Source: Alphaproteobacteria bacterium
GTDB taxonomy: Bacteria; Pseudomonadota; Alphaproteobacteria; RF32; CAG-239
NCBI GenBank assembly: GCA_017937705.1
Contig: JAGBDC010000004.1
Location: forward strand, 1 to 63,435
Length of the DNA stretch: 63,435 nucleotides
Direction: 5' to 3'
Positions 7,383-16,763 of this stretch are shown piece after piece (the stretch's first letter is position 1; each line of letters opens with the position of its first letter). The position numbers were made by a program, and so were the translations under genes. The notes under the pieces are model-generated. The model saw nothing but the letters and a program-made list of their open reading frames with translations. It searched no databases and had not been told where the DNA came from.

Positions 7383-8924
7383 TTAAATTGGTAACTTGGT
7401 TGGTTTGTATTTCATAATCCAACCGGTAATGATTAATCTGGTAACGGTAACCGATGTAAACATCGAAGTTGCAATACCGATAGCTAGAGTAACGGCAAAA
7501 CCTCTAACCGGACCTGTTCCGAAATACAATAAAACAAATGCGGCAACTAATGTTGTCAAGTTTGAGTCAACAATGGTTGTCCATGCCTCGGTAAAACCGG
7601 CTTCTGCAGCATCTTTAGTTGAACGACCGTTTTTAACTTCTTCACGCATTCTTTCAAAAATCAACACATTTGCGTCTACAGCCATACCGATAGTTAAGAT
7701 TACACCCGCAATACCCGGAAGAGTAAGTGTTGCATCAATAATGCTCAAAACACCTAACATTAAAAACAGATTTAAGAATACGGAAACTGTCGTGAATAAG
7801 CCAAACAAACCGTATGCAGCAACCATAAACACAACAACGCAAATTAAACCTATTATGGAAGCAGTGATACCTGCATTAATAGAATCTGCTCCCAGTCCGG
7901 CACCAACGGTTCTTTCTTCCATAACCTCTAACGGAGCCGGTAAAGCACCGGAGCGAAGTAACATAGCCAATTCGTTTGCGGATTCTACGGAAAAATTACC
8001 GGAAATAATACCGGAACCTCCGGTAATCGGTCCATTAATATTAGGAGCGGAAATAACTTCGTTATCTAATACAATAGCCAGCCTTTCTCCAACATTCTTG
8101 GATGTAGCTTCGCCGAATTTTTTACTACCGAAACTATCAAACCTAAAGCTTACAACGGGTTGACCGTTTTCGAATGCAGCTGAAGCATCAACTAAATGCT
8201 CTCCGGTGACAACCGGTTTGCGACTGATAACTAACTGTTCACCGTTTTCACCGCTGATTACTCTTGAAGCACTGTTCAATTTACCTCTGCGGGCATCTGC
8301 GGCAGTTGTACGGCTATCAACCATATTGAAAGACATTTTGGCAGTTTTACCTAACAATGCTTTTACATATTCGGGGTTTTGTTCTCCCGGAAGTTGAACA
8401 GCTATGCGGTCAGCTCCTTCTCTTTGAATGGAAGGTTCTTTTGTTCCGGCGGCATCAATACGACGACGAACAATTTCGATAGATTGGTCAACAACTTTGA
8501 TTTTTAAATTAGTCATAGCTTGTTCTGTGTATGAAATTTCAATTATACCATTGTTATCGACAACATTATAATCTGCATCCATTTTTTTGAACAATGCTAC
8601 AGCTTTAGAACGAGCATTAAAGTTGTCAATTTTAACTTTAACACTATCATTACCTGCATTCAAATTTTGATAACGAATTTTATTTTCACGCAAAGATTGA
8701 CGAACATCATCTTCAATCATTGCCATTCTTTCTTTCACAACGTCATCAATTTTCACTTCCAACAAAAGGCTGGAACCACCTTGTAAGTCAAGACCTAAGT
8801 TAACAGGTTTCCACCATGTCGGTAAATTTACTTTGCCACCCAAAAAGTTTGGTACGGCAAAAAATATTCCGGCTAAACAAATAGCCAAAATAATACCAAT
8901 TCTTGTACTGGATAATTTATACAT
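7383..8924 (-). CDS. secD: Protein translocase subunit SecD
   Basis: This is the 513-residue partner of SecF. It has an N-terminal membrane helix, the conserved NLGLDLQGGSSLLLEV motif, and a large P1 head (residues ~50-320, with RRRIDAAGTKEPSIQREG). The six-helix RND region carries GMAVDANVLIFERMREE. I start it at ATG 8924 (MYKLSSTRIG), which has AGAGGA eight bases upstream. The frame is open to 8978, but the extra basic leader has no family counterpart. It is in an operon with yajC upstream and secF downstream. Confidence 0.96.
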   Translation of the reverse strand: MYKLSSTRIGIILAICLAGIFFAVPNFLGGKVNLPTWWKPVNLGLDLQGGSSLLLEVKIDDVVKERMAMIEDDVRQSLRENKIRYQNLNAGNDSVKVKIDNFNARSKAVALFKKMDADYNVVDNNGIIEISYTEQAMTNLKIKVVDQSIEIVRRRIDAAGTKEPSIQREGADRIAVQLPGEQNPEYVKALLGKTAKMSFNMVDSRTTAADARRGKLNSASRVISGENGEQLVISRKPVVTGEHLVDASAAFENGQPVVSFRFDSFGSKKFGEATSKNVGERLAIVLDNEVISAPNINGPITGGSGIISGNFSVESANELAMLLRSGALPAPLEVMEERTVGAGLGADSINAGITASIIGLICVVVFMVAAYGLFGLFTTVSVFLNLFLMLGVLSIIDATLTLPGIAGVILTIGMAVDANVLIFERMREEVKNGRSTKDAAEAGFTEAWTTIVDSNLTTLVAAFVLLYFGTGPVRGFAVTLAIGIATSMFTSVTVTRLIITGWIMKYKPTKLPI

Positions 8925-8937
8925 AGAAAATGTCCTC

Positions 8938-9300
8938 TTATTTTTTCTTGTTTTTAGAAACTTTTTCTGTTTTAGCAACGGGCATAGTCACTTTTTCGTC
9001 AACAACGTCACGAACGGTTGCACGATGAACAACGACAGTAATACCTTCGGCAATTTTAACATCTAATTTATCTTCGGTTGCTTTTTCAACAATGCCGTAA
9101 ATTCCGCCACCGGTAATGACTTTGTCGCCTTTCTTGATAGCATTTAACATAGCTTCATGTTCACGAATTTTCTTTTGTTGCGGACGAATCAAGATAAAAT
9201 AGAAAATAACAAATATAAGTACCAACTGCACAATCATACCTGTTGTTGAGTTAGCTGCGGCAGCTCCGGCTGTTTGTGCAAAAGCGTCACTAATAAACAT
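8938..9300 (-). CDS. yajC: Preprotein translocase accessory subunit YajC
   Basis: This 120-residue single-pass membrane protein binds SecDF. A short periplasmic N terminus precedes one helix (~23-38) ending in the hallmark FYFILIRPQQKKIREH. The small beta domain follows with KGDKVITGGGIYGIV. A lysine-rich tail ends the chain. AAGGAGAAAAAT precedes the start. It is first in the yajC-secD-secF operon. Confidence 0.95.
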   Translation of the reverse strand: MFISDAFAQTAGAAAANSTTGMIVQLVLIFVIFYFILIRPQQKKIREHEAMLNAIKKGDKVITGGGIYGIVEKATEDKLDVKIAEGITVVVHRATVRDVVDEKVTMPVAKTEKVSKNKKK

Positions 9301-9397
9301 ATTTTTCTCCTTAAAAACTAATAAACTAGGCTCGAATATACACCATTATCCACAGATAACAATATTTAAAAGAAAAATATTCAACAAGAAAATGCTT

Positions 9398-10264
9398 TTA
9401 TTGTAGATAATTAACCGGATTTACCGGATTTTTTCCGGCTCGGATTTCAAAATGAAGTTGCGGAGTATTTGTACCGCCGGTAGAACCGACAGTTGCGATT
9501 TTTTCTCCTCTTTCAACACGTTGTCCTTTTTTGACTAACAGTTTTTCATTATGAGCATAAGCGGTTATCCATCCGTCGTCATGACGAATTAAAATCAAAT
9601 TACCAAATCCTTTTAACTCGTTACCTGAATAAGCAACCATTCCTTTGTCAGCGGCTTTTACCGATGTTCCTCTGGGGGCTTTAATGTTTATGCCGTCATT
9701 GGCTCTTCCCTTTCCGATAGCTCCATATTTTGAAACAATAGTTCCTTTAACCGGCCATAAAAATTTTGTTTTTCTATATTTTGATATCTTTGTCGGTTTT
9801 GAATATGATTGGCGGGTTGTTGTTTTCTTTGTACTTGCGGTGTTTCTTCGGGTTGATACACTGGGTCTGGGCTGATTATGGTTTGAAGCGGATATCGCAT
9901 TGCTTTTTCCTCTGACGGCAAGTTTTTGCCCGATAACCAAAGTGTACGGATAGTCTAATCCGTTGTTATCGGCGATGGTCTTTACGTCAACTCCGTATTG
10001 TCGGGAAATGCTGTATAGAGTATCTCCTTTTTTAACGGTATGGTGATTGGTTGCCGGAGCAATAAGAACCTGTCCCACTTTTAAGGTGTATGGCGGTTTA
10101 AGGTTGTTTGTGTCAATCAAATCTCTGAGTTGATAGTCGTAACGTTTGGAAATGCTGTATAACGTATCGCCTCGTCCGACTTCTATTTCGGACGGAGGTT
10201 CTCCCCATAATGAGCCGCAGGCATTAAGAGCTAAAGTTAACAACAATGTTACTAAAATGCGCAA
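9398..10264 (-). CDS. LysM/LytM (M23) lipoprotein, NlpD-like amidase activator
   Basis: The 288-residue protein has a lipoprotein signal ending LNAC (Cys16). Two LysM peptidoglycan-binding repeats follow at ~27-70 and ~74-115, each with GDTLYSIS. A Ser/Thr-rich linker leads to a C-terminal LytM domain (~175-287). In the LytM domain the usual zinc ligands are gone: HxGxD reads NDGIN and the HxH pair reads QLH. This is the pattern of NlpD and related proteins, which switch on cell-wall amidases at division rather than cutting peptidoglycan. The start is a TTG at 10264, because a stop lies just upstream in frame and AAGG precedes the TTG. Confidence 0.85.
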   Translation of the reverse strand: MRILVTLLLTLALNACGSLWGEPPSEIEVGRGDTLYSISKRYDYQLRDLIDTNNLKPPYTLKVGQVLIAPATNHHTVKKGDTLYSISRQYGVDVKTIADNNGLDYPYTLVIGQKLAVRGKSNAISASNHNQPRPSVSTRRNTASTKKTTTRQSYSKPTKISKYRKTKFLWPVKGTIVSKYGAIGKGRANDGINIKAPRGTSVKAADKGMVAYSGNELKGFGNLILIRHDDGWITAYAHNEKLLVKKGQRVERGEKIATVGSTGGTNTPQLHFEIRAGKNPVNPVNYLQ

Positions 10265-10340
10265 AAATCCAACCTTTCAAATATTTATCATCAGTTTAAA
10301 ACATATATGTTTAAATTTTTCTTTATTTCTAAATATTAAC

Positions 10341-10369
10341 TTGCATTTTTGAGCAAAAAAAAGTAAATT
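10341..10369 (+). promoter_or_regulatory. Probable promoter of the suf operon
   Basis: TTGCAT (10341-10346) and TAAATT (10364-10369) are 17 bases apart, 38 bases before sufB. I see no obvious IscR or Fur site. Confidence 0.5.
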
Positions 10370-10406
10370 GCGGGCATTGAATTAAAGTATATTAAACGAG
10401 ATAAAA

Positions 10407-11861
10407 ATGAGTAAAAACGTGGATATAAAACAAATTGTTGAAGATAGCGGTGATAAATATAAATACGGCTTTGTTACCGATATTGATTCCGATACGGCTC
10501 CAAAAGGGCTAAATGCGGATATAATTCGTTTTATTTCGCAGAAAAAAGGTGAGCCGGAGTGGCTGTTGGAAAGTAGATTAAAAGCTTTTGAGTTTTGGCA
10601 GTCAATGAAAGAGCCGGAATGGGCTAAATTATCCTATGATAAGATAGATTATCAGGATTTATATTATTATTCGGCTCCTAAACAAAAAGTTGCTCCCAAA
10701 AGTTTAGACGAAGTTAATCCTGAACTGCTCAAAACCTATGACAAGCTGGGAATTCCTCTTAAAGAACAGGAGGTTTTGGCAGGAGTTGTTGCTGTTGATG
10801 CTGTTTTTGACAGTGTATCTGTTGCTACAACTTATAGAGCAAAATTGGCAGAAAAAGGGGTTATTTTTTGTTCAATATCAGAGGCAATAAAAGAACATCC
10901 TGATTTGGTTCGCAAATATTTGGGCTCAGTTGTTCCTTATACTGATAACTTTTTTGCTTGCTTAAATTCTGCCGTATTTACTGATGGCTCTTTTGTATAT
11001 ATCCCTAAAGGCGTACGTTGCCCGATGGAATTATCAACATATTTTCGAATTAATGCCAAAAATACCGGACAATTTGAACGTACTTTAATAGTAGCAGATG
11101 AAGGGAGTTATGTTTCATATTTAGAAGGTTGTACGGCTCCTCAAAGAGATGAAAATCAACTTCATGCAGCAATCGTTGAAATTGTGGTTTTAGACGATGC
11201 CGAGGTTAAATATTCTACGGTTCAAAACTGGTATCCCGGAGATAAAGAAGGAAAAGGCGGGGTTTATAATTTTGTTACCAAAAGAGCGGCATGTCGTGGA
11301 AGAAATTCTAAAGTTTCATGGACACAGGTCGAAACAGGTTCAGCAGTAACTTGGAAATATCCCAGTTGTGTTTTGCAAGGAGACAATTCTGTTGGAGAAT
11401 TCTATTCGGTTGCTTTGACTAATAATTATCAACAAGCGGATACCGGTACAAAAATGATACATATTGGCAAAAATACATCGTCTCGCATTATATCAAAAGG
11501 TATTTCTGCCGGAAAATCTGACCAAACATACCGAGGATTGGTGAAAATTGCCCCGAGTGCCGACAATGCCCGTAATTACTCTCAATGCGACAGCTTATTA
11601 ATCGGCTCTGATTGCGGTTCACATACAATACCGTACATTGAAAACAGAAATAAAACGGCACAACTTGAGCATGAGGCTACTACTTCAAAGATAAGTGATG
11701 AACAATTGTTCTATTGTCGAAGCAGAGGTATAAGCGAAGAAGATGCCGTAAGCTTAATTGTAAGTGGTTTTTGTAAAGAAGTTATGCAACATCTTCCGAT
11801 GGAATTTGCAATTGAAGCGGCAAAGCTCATAAACATAAGTTTAGAAGGGAGTGTAGGGTAA
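10407..11861 (+). CDS. sufB: Fe-S cluster assembly scaffold SufB
   Basis: The 484-residue SufB is the scaffold on which SufBCD builds Fe-S clusters from sulfur passed by SufS-SufE. Recognisable blocks are [20 protein letters not shown]-like sequence at ~180-205, [16 protein letters not shown], the EGCTAP motif, [20 protein letters not shown], and the C-terminal [17 protein letters not shown] segment. Length is usual. It opens the suf operon, and its stop TAA shares one base with the ATG of the MazG-like gene. No sufA or Rrf2-type regulator precedes it. Confidence 0.97.
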   Translation: MSKNVDIKQIVEDSGDKYKYGFVTDIDSDTAPKGLNADIIRFISQKKGEPEWLLESRLKAFEFWQSMKEPEWAKLSYDKIDYQDLYYYSAPKQKVAPKSLDEVNPELLKTYDKLGIPLKEQEVLAGVVAVDAVFDSVSVATTYRAKLAEKGVIFCSISEAIKEHPDLVRKYLGSVVPYTDNFFACLNSAVFTDGSFVYIPKGVRCPMELSTYFRINAKNTGQFERTLIVADEGSYVSYLEGCTAPQRDENQLHAAIVEIVVLDDAEVKYSTVQNWYPGDKEGKGGVYNFVTKRAACRGRNSKVSWTQVETGSAVTWKYPSCVLQGDNSVGEFYSVALTNNYQQADTGTKMIHIGKNTSSRIISKGISAGKSDQTYRGLVKIAPSADNARNYSQCDSLLIGSDCGSHTIPYIENRNKTAQLEHEATTSKISDEQLFYCRSRGISEEDAVSLIVSGFCKEVMQHLPMEFAIEAAKLINISLEGSVG

Positions 11862-12136
11862 TGGATACACTGAAAAGAGCCTTAAAAGTTTGGGGAAAAG
11901 ATGCTCAAATGCTTCAGGTAATTGAGGAAATGAGCGAGTTAACCAAAGAAATTCTGAAAAATGTAAACCGTAAAAAAAATAACGTTGCCGAACTTATTGA
12001 AGAAACGGCAGATGTTGAGATTATGTTGGAACAATTAAAACATTGTTATCAAATTCATGAACAAGTTGAAGAATATAAAACAGCAAAAATTATGAAAATA
12101 AAAAAACGTTTAGATGAATGGGAGAGCAAAAAATAA
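11861..12136 (+). CDS. MazG-like nucleotide pyrophosphohydrolase-fold protein in the suf operon
   Basis: The 91-residue all-helical protein matches the MazG-like / all-alpha NTP pyrophosphatase fold. It has the acidic motif EEMSELTKEILK (E..E) followed by EETADVEIMLEQL (E..D), the magnesium-binding residues of this family. Such enzymes hydrolyse (d)NTPs to NMP and pyrophosphate. It overlaps sufB and sufC by one base on each side, so it is translationally coupled to them. A MazG-like gene between sufB and sufC is not part of the standard suf set, and its role there is unknown. Confidence 0.8.
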   Translation: MDTLKRALKVWGKDAQMLQVIEEMSELTKEILKNVNRKKNNVAELIEETADVEIMLEQLKHCYQIHEQVEEYKTAKIMKIKKRLDEWESKK

Positions 12137-12894
12137 TGAGTACCCCTTTACTTGAAATTGAAGATTTATGTGCACGTGTCGGCAATAAGGAAATTATCAA
12201 AAACTTTAATTTGACGATAAATGAAGGTGAAGTTCATGCCATAATGGGACCTAACGGTGCCGGAAAATCTACTCTATCTTATGTTTTAAGCGGAAAACCA
12301 GGATATGAAATTACATCCGGAAGTATCAAATTCAAAGGGAAAGATTTGATTTCCATGTCTGTTGAGGAGCGGGCAAGAGAGGGAATGTTCTTAATTATGC
12401 AATATCCGGTAGAAATCCCCGGTGTTCCTGTTAATAGTTTTTTGAAACATGCCGTAAATGCTTTGCACCAACACAATAATGAATCCGAGCTTGATACGAT
12501 GGAATTTTTGAAAATGCTTCGGGAAGAAGCTAAAAAACTCGGTATTGATAATGAAATGCTGAAAAGAGCTGTGAACGTTGGTTTCTCCGGAGGAGAAAAG
12601 AAAAGACTTGAAGCATTGCAAATGTCTGTACTAAAACCATGTTTTGCAATTTTGGACGAAGCAGATTCCGGACTTGATATTGACGCGATAAAGGTTGTTT
12701 CGAATTGTGTAAATAATATGTTGGATGGTAAACGTTCCTTATTGATAATTACTCATTATCAAAAACTTCTCAATTATATTGAGCCTGATTTTGTGCATGT
12801 TTTTGCAGACGGACACATTGTTAAGTCAGGAAATAAGAGTTTATCGGAAGAAATAGAAGCCAATGGTTATGCTTCGTATGTGAAGGAAAAATAA
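12136..12894 (+). CDS. sufC: Fe-S assembly ATPase SufC
   Basis: The 252-residue ABC-type ATPase powers conformational change in the SufBCD complex. Walker A is GPNGAGKST, the Q-loop is around MQYPVEIPG, the signature is FSGGEKKR, Walker B is AILDEADSGLDID, and the switch His lies in LLIITHYQKLL. The start is ATG 12136 (MSTPLLEIEDL), overlapping the MazG-like stop; the in-frame ATG at 12118 lies inside that gene. Confidence 0.97.
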   Translation: MSTPLLEIEDLCARVGNKEIIKNFNLTINEGEVHAIMGPNGAGKSTLSYVLSGKPGYEITSGSIKFKGKDLISMSVEERAREGMFLIMQYPVEIPGVPVNSFLKHAVNALHQHNNESELDTMEFLKMLREEAKKLGIDNEMLKRAVNVGFSGGEKKRLEALQMSVLKPCFAILDEADSGLDIDAIKVVSNCVNNMLDGKRSLLIITHYQKLLNYIEPDFVHVFADGHIVKSGNKSLSEEIEANGYASYVKEK

Positions 12895-14228
12895 TGGTCG
12901 GACTATTAGAAAATATAGAACTTTTCGGTCAAAATATTCCTTGGCTGGAAGCTTTGCGAGAAGAGGGAAGGAATATATTTACTTTACCGGGAGCAAAAAC
13001 CGAGGCTTGGAAATATACAAAATTACACGATTTGCGCTGTGATGATTTTGTTTATTCTCCATCTAAATTTATAGAAGAACTTGAAGGTGGTTATGAGGAC
13101 AATGAAGACTGCGGTTGTTCTGATTGTGATCAATCCGACCATTCTTGCGGTTGCGGTGGTGGTTGTTGCTGCGGAAACCACTTGAACCTATATATTGATA
13201 TACCTTTTGAAGCATATCAAATTCATTTTAATAACGGAAAATTTGTTCCCTTATATCCGGCTCTTCCGTTGGGTGTTGAGGTGATGACCTTAATGCAGGC
13301 CATTGTTGAGGGAGAAGCACGAAATTATGTCGGAAAATATATTGAGTTGAAAAAATATCCGTTTGCTGCTTTGAATACGGCATATTTGGAAGAAGGGGTT
13401 TTTATTTCAATAGAAAGAAATGTAAAACTGGCAAAACCGATAATGATTGTTTATCATACTTCAACCAAACATAATTTGGTCAGCCATATCCACAATATAA
13501 TTGTTGCTGAAAACAATTCTTCTGCGGTGGTAGTGGAGTACTATAAACATACCGGAGCAGACAAAGACAGATATTTTAATAATATAGTGAATGAGTTTTA
13601 TCTATCTCCAAAAGCAGAAGTAAAACACTATAAGTTTCAAGAAGAGGCATATAAATCAGTTCATATTGCACTTAATCATGCAGTTGTAAAGGATGGAGCG
13701 AAATATAAAAGTTTTTGCTTACAAAAAGGAGCAAATTTAGCTCGAAACGAAACTAAAGTTGAACTTTTGCAAGAAAACGCAAATACGGAAGTTAATGCAG
13801 CATATATTATGAATGGTTGGGCAACGATAGATACTACAACCGACATAGCACATCTTTCTGAAAAAACAACATCTTCTCAGTTGGTAAAGGGTGTTGTCGG
13901 TGGTGAAGCCAGAGGAGTTTTTCAGGGAAAAATAGCCATTTCAAAAAATGCTCAAGAGACCGAAGGCTATCAACAACATAGAGCATTATTATTAAGTGAT
14001 ACGGCAGAAATTGATGTAAAACCTGAATTGGAAATTTATGCTGATAATGTAAAATGTTCTCATGGTGCGGCTTGCGGAGAACTTGATAAAGAACAGTTGT
14101 TTTATATGCGTTCTCGTGGTATCGGAGAAGAAGACGCAAAACAAATTTTAATAGATGCGTATCTGACAGATGTTATCGACAAGATAGACGATGAAGATAT
14201 AAAAGAGTGGATTCGTGCAAATGTATGA
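12894..14228 (+). CDS. sufD: Fe-S assembly protein SufD with a cysteine-rich insertion
   Basis: The 444-residue SufD forms a heterodimer with SufB. Family marks are TEAWKYTKL near residue 37, the long beta-helix, and the C-terminal VKCSHGAACGELDKEQLFYMRSRGI with the conserved cluster-assembly His. Between the N-terminal helical part and the beta-helix, residues 73-93 hold eight cysteines (CGCSDC, then SCGCGGGCCCG) flanked by acidic residues and two histidines. I do not know this from other SufD proteins. It may be a metal-binding loop. The gene starts at ATG 12894, overlapping the sufC stop, and overlaps sufS by eight bases. Confidence 0.95.
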   Translation: MVGLLENIELFGQNIPWLEALREEGRNIFTLPGAKTEAWKYTKLHDLRCDDFVYSPSKFIEELEGGYEDNEDCGCSDCDQSDHSCGCGGGCCCGNHLNLYIDIPFEAYQIHFNNGKFVPLYPALPLGVEVMTLMQAIVEGEARNYVGKYIELKKYPFAALNTAYLEEGVFISIERNVKLAKPIMIVYHTSTKHNLVSHIHNIIVAENNSSAVVVEYYKHTGADKDRYFNNIVNEFYLSPKAEVKHYKFQEEAYKSVHIALNHAVVKDGAKYKSFCLQKGANLARNETKVELLQENANTEVNAAYIMNGWATIDTTTDIAHLSEKTTSSQLVKGVVGGEARGVFQGKIAISKNAQETEGYQQHRALLLSDTAEIDVKPELEIYADNVKCSHGAACGELDKEQLFYMRSRGIGEEDAKQILIDAYLTDVIDKIDDEDIKEWIRANV

Positions 14229-15435
14229 TATAGAAAAAATCAGGTCAGATTTTCCTAATTTGGCTTTGAAAGTAAACGGTAAAGCCAATACATTTCTTGA
14301 TACGGCTGCTTCAGCACAAAAACCGCAAGAAGTGATTGATAAAATTGTACACACATACATATATGACTATGCAAATGTTCATAGAGGAAGTTACTACTTT
14401 TCTGAACAAGCAACAGCCGAATACGAAAAAGCTCGTACAATAATCAAAAATTTTGTTAATGCCAGACAAGATAATGAAATAGTTTTTACTCGATCCGCAA
14501 CAGAGAGTATAAATTTGGTTGCATCTTCTTGGGGGCTTAATAACCTCAAAGGAGGTGATGAAATTTTACTTTCGGAAGCAGAGCACCATGCCAATATTGT
14601 ACCTTGGCAAAATGTTCGAGATAAAACCGGTTGTACATTAAAATTTTTCAAAATCCACGATGACGGAAGTTTTGATGCGGAAAGTTTTTATAAAGCACTA
14701 AATCCTAAAGTTAAAATCGTCGGTGTTACGGCGATGTCAAATGTTTTGGGAACAGTTTTTCCGGTTAAAGAAATTGTACAAGCGGCACATTTAGCAGGCG
14801 CTCTATGTTTGGTTGATGCTTGTCAATCCGTTGTTCACACAAAAACCGATGTTCAAGATATAAATTGCGATTTTTTGGCTTTTTCCGGACATAAACTATA
14901 CGGACCGACAGGAATAGGCTGTTTATATGCTAAATATGACTTGTTGGAAAAAATGCCTCCTTATCAATTTGGCGGAGACATGGTTGAAGATGTTACCTAT
15001 GAGCGCACATTATACTCAATGCCGTCTTCACGTTTTGAAGCAGGAACACCTGCTATTGTGCAAGCAATCGGTTTGGGAGCAGCCATAGAATATGTACAAA
15101 AGTTGGGTATGGATAACATAGAGGCTCATGAAAAAGAGCTGATTAAATATGCTAACTCTCGCTTTAATGAAATAAAAAATATGAAAATAATCGGAACGGC
15201 AAAAGAAAAAGGCGGGGTATTTTCCTTTGCTTTAGGCGACATTCATCCGCAGGATGTGGCTTTTATTTTGAACAAGGAAGGAATTGCAATTCGTACCGGT
15301 CATCATTGTGCTCAACCGGTTGTAAATCGTATGGGATATACTTCTTTGGCCAGAGCTTCTTTGGGGTTATACACTAATCATGAAGACATTGACCGATTTG
15401 TCGAGGCACTCAAAAAAGTACAGACATTTTTTTAG
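14221..15435 (+). CDS. sufS: Cysteine desulfurase SufS
   Basis: This 404-residue PLP enzyme takes sulfur from cysteine, giving alanine and a persulfide passed to SufE. The PLP lysine is K225 in FSGHKLYGPTGIG. The active-site cysteine is C363 in RTGHHCAQPV. The SEAEHHANIVPWQ motif is present. It belongs to the group II desulfurases. I use ATG 14221, overlapping sufD; a GTG at 14215 would add two residues. Confidence 0.96.
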   Translation: MYDIEKIRSDFPNLALKVNGKANTFLDTAASAQKPQEVIDKIVHTYIYDYANVHRGSYYFSEQATAEYEKARTIIKNFVNARQDNEIVFTRSATESINLVASSWGLNNLKGGDEILLSEAEHHANIVPWQNVRDKTGCTLKFFKIHDDGSFDAESFYKALNPKVKIVGVTAMSNVLGTVFPVKEIVQAAHLAGALCLVDACQSVVHTKTDVQDINCDFLAFSGHKLYGPTGIGCLYAKYDLLEKMPPYQFGGDMVEDVTYERTLYSMPSSRFEAGTPAIVQAIGLGAAIEYVQKLGMDNIEAHEKELIKYANSRFNEIKNMKIIGTAKEKGGVFSFALGDIHPQDVAFILNKEGIAIRTGHHCAQPVVNRMGYTSLARASLGLYTNHEDIDRFVEALKKVQTFF

Positions 15436-15443
15436 GATATAAA

Positions 15444-16334
15444 ATGGAAAATCTGTGGTGGTTATTAGCTTTATTTAGCGGAATGTTGATGGCTGGTATG
15501 ATATATGCCAACCAAATATTTAAAATGCCGTCATCATTAATGATGATATATCGTGGCGGTGTTCAAGGGTTAATACTTTTGCCGTTTATTCCCTTTTTTG
15601 CAGTACCAACCAATCCATTGTTTTGGTTGTTTGCGATTATTCAAGGATTAATGGTAGCATATAACGACAAAAAAACATTTTTGTGTTCTCGTAAGTATGG
15701 AGGAGAAATAACCGCTTCTATTAAACCATATTCGGTTGTTATGACATTTATATTTTGGTTGCTCATAAAACCAACGCAATTATTCCAAATGATTGATAAT
15801 CCGATTCGCTCATTAGGAATTATAGCATGCCTGATAGCTTCAGCATATTCATTAATGCTAATAAATAAAAGCAAAATCAGTAAAGAGGCTTTTTTTGAAT
15901 TATTACCCGCATTACTTTTATCTGTTATGATAGATGCAAATAATAAAATTACCACTACTTATGGAGCCTCAACGGATTTAATTTCGGCCATTTTTTATTA
16001 TTGTATGATAACAGCCTTTTTCTCGGGGTTGCCCAATATTGTTGCCTTTATTCGCAAAAATGATTGGCATGAAATGTTTGTTCCAAAATATATCATTGGT
16101 GGTTTTGTGGTCATATTTTTTAGCATAACTTCAAATATATTTAAAAATTCTGCAATGTATTATGCCGAAAATCCTGCTTATGTAGGAGCGGTTATTGCCA
16201 TGTATCCGATATGGATTATAATATGGAATATATTTTATTACAAATTTAGAAAAAGTGAGCAGTATCCCCGTTGCAATTTTGTTGGTATTGGTATATTGTT
16301 GCTTTCCGTAGTTTTATTGATATTGTTGCAGTAG
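15444..16334 (+). CDS. EamA/DMT-like membrane transporter
   Basis: The 296-residue protein has about ten predicted membrane helices and the two-half layout of drug/metabolite transporters. The loops are short and a basic loop separates the halves. No substrate can be read from sequence. It sits eight bases after sufS and six before sufT, so it is co-transcribed with the suf genes, with AGGATATAAA as ribosome site. Whether it has a role in sulfur, cysteine or metal movement is conjecture. A similar-sized transporter lies at 27104-27964. Confidence 0.75.
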   Translation: MENLWWLLALFSGMLMAGMIYANQIFKMPSSLMMIYRGGVQGLILLPFIPFFAVPTNPLFWLFAIIQGLMVAYNDKKTFLCSRKYGGEITASIKPYSVVMTFIFWLLIKPTQLFQMIDNPIRSLGIIACLIASAYSLMLINKSKISKEAFFELLPALLLSVMIDANNKITTTYGASTDLISAIFYYCMITAFFSGLPNIVAFIRKNDWHEMFVPKYIIGGFVVIFFSITSNIFKNSAMYYAENPAYVGAVIAMYPIWIIIWNIFYYKFRKSEQYPRCNFVGIGILLLSVVLLILLQ

Positions 16335-16340
16335 GTAAAA

Positions 16341-16763
16341 ATGAGCGAAGAAAAAAACATTACAGATGCCGAAGCAGGATTGTTACAAGCGATGGCTTCA
16401 CAAGTTCCCGTTGACGATTTTTCGGTAAGCGAAGGTGAACCGCTAGAAAATCCGGAAAATAAGGCTACTCGTGAACAACTTATAGAAGCATTGCGAACGG
16501 TTTGTGACCCTGAAATTATGATAAACATATACGATTTAGGACTCGTTTATGATATTCGCCAATATGAAAGCGGCAATGTTGATGTTGATATGACTTTAAC
16601 TGCTCCTACCTGTCCGGTAGCCGGAATTTTGCCCGGACAAGCCGCAGCCGCTCTTGCAGCCCTTGATGGAGTAGGAATTGCAAAAGTTACATTGGTTTGG
16701 GAACCGGCATGGACACCGGAACGTTTAACTGAAGAAGCAAAAGCAATTTTAGAAATGTTTTAA
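16341..16763 (+). CDS. sufT: SufT-type Fe-S maturation factor (MIP18/DUF59)
   Basis: The 140-residue protein has a variable N-terminal ~48 residues and then the MIP18 (DUF59) domain: TVCDPEIMINIYDLGLVYDI, MTLTAPTCPVAGILPG with its conserved Cys, and WEPAWTPERLTEEAK. SufT helps mature Fe-S proteins. It is the last gene of the suf operon. It overlaps the convergent M20 peptidase gene by four bases, and there is no clear terminator between them. Confidence 0.92.
   Translation: MSEEKNITDAEAGLLQAMASQVPVDDFSVSEGEPLENPENKATREQLIEALRTVCDPEIMINIYDLGLVYDIRQYESGNVDVDMTLTAPTCPVAGILPGQAAAALAALDGVGIAKVTLVWEPAWTPERLTEEAKAILEMF

Noticed and set aside
7396-8163. 255-residue plus-strand frame
   Set aside because: It is antisense to secD, which is complete and conserved; this frame has no ribosome site or recognisable motif.
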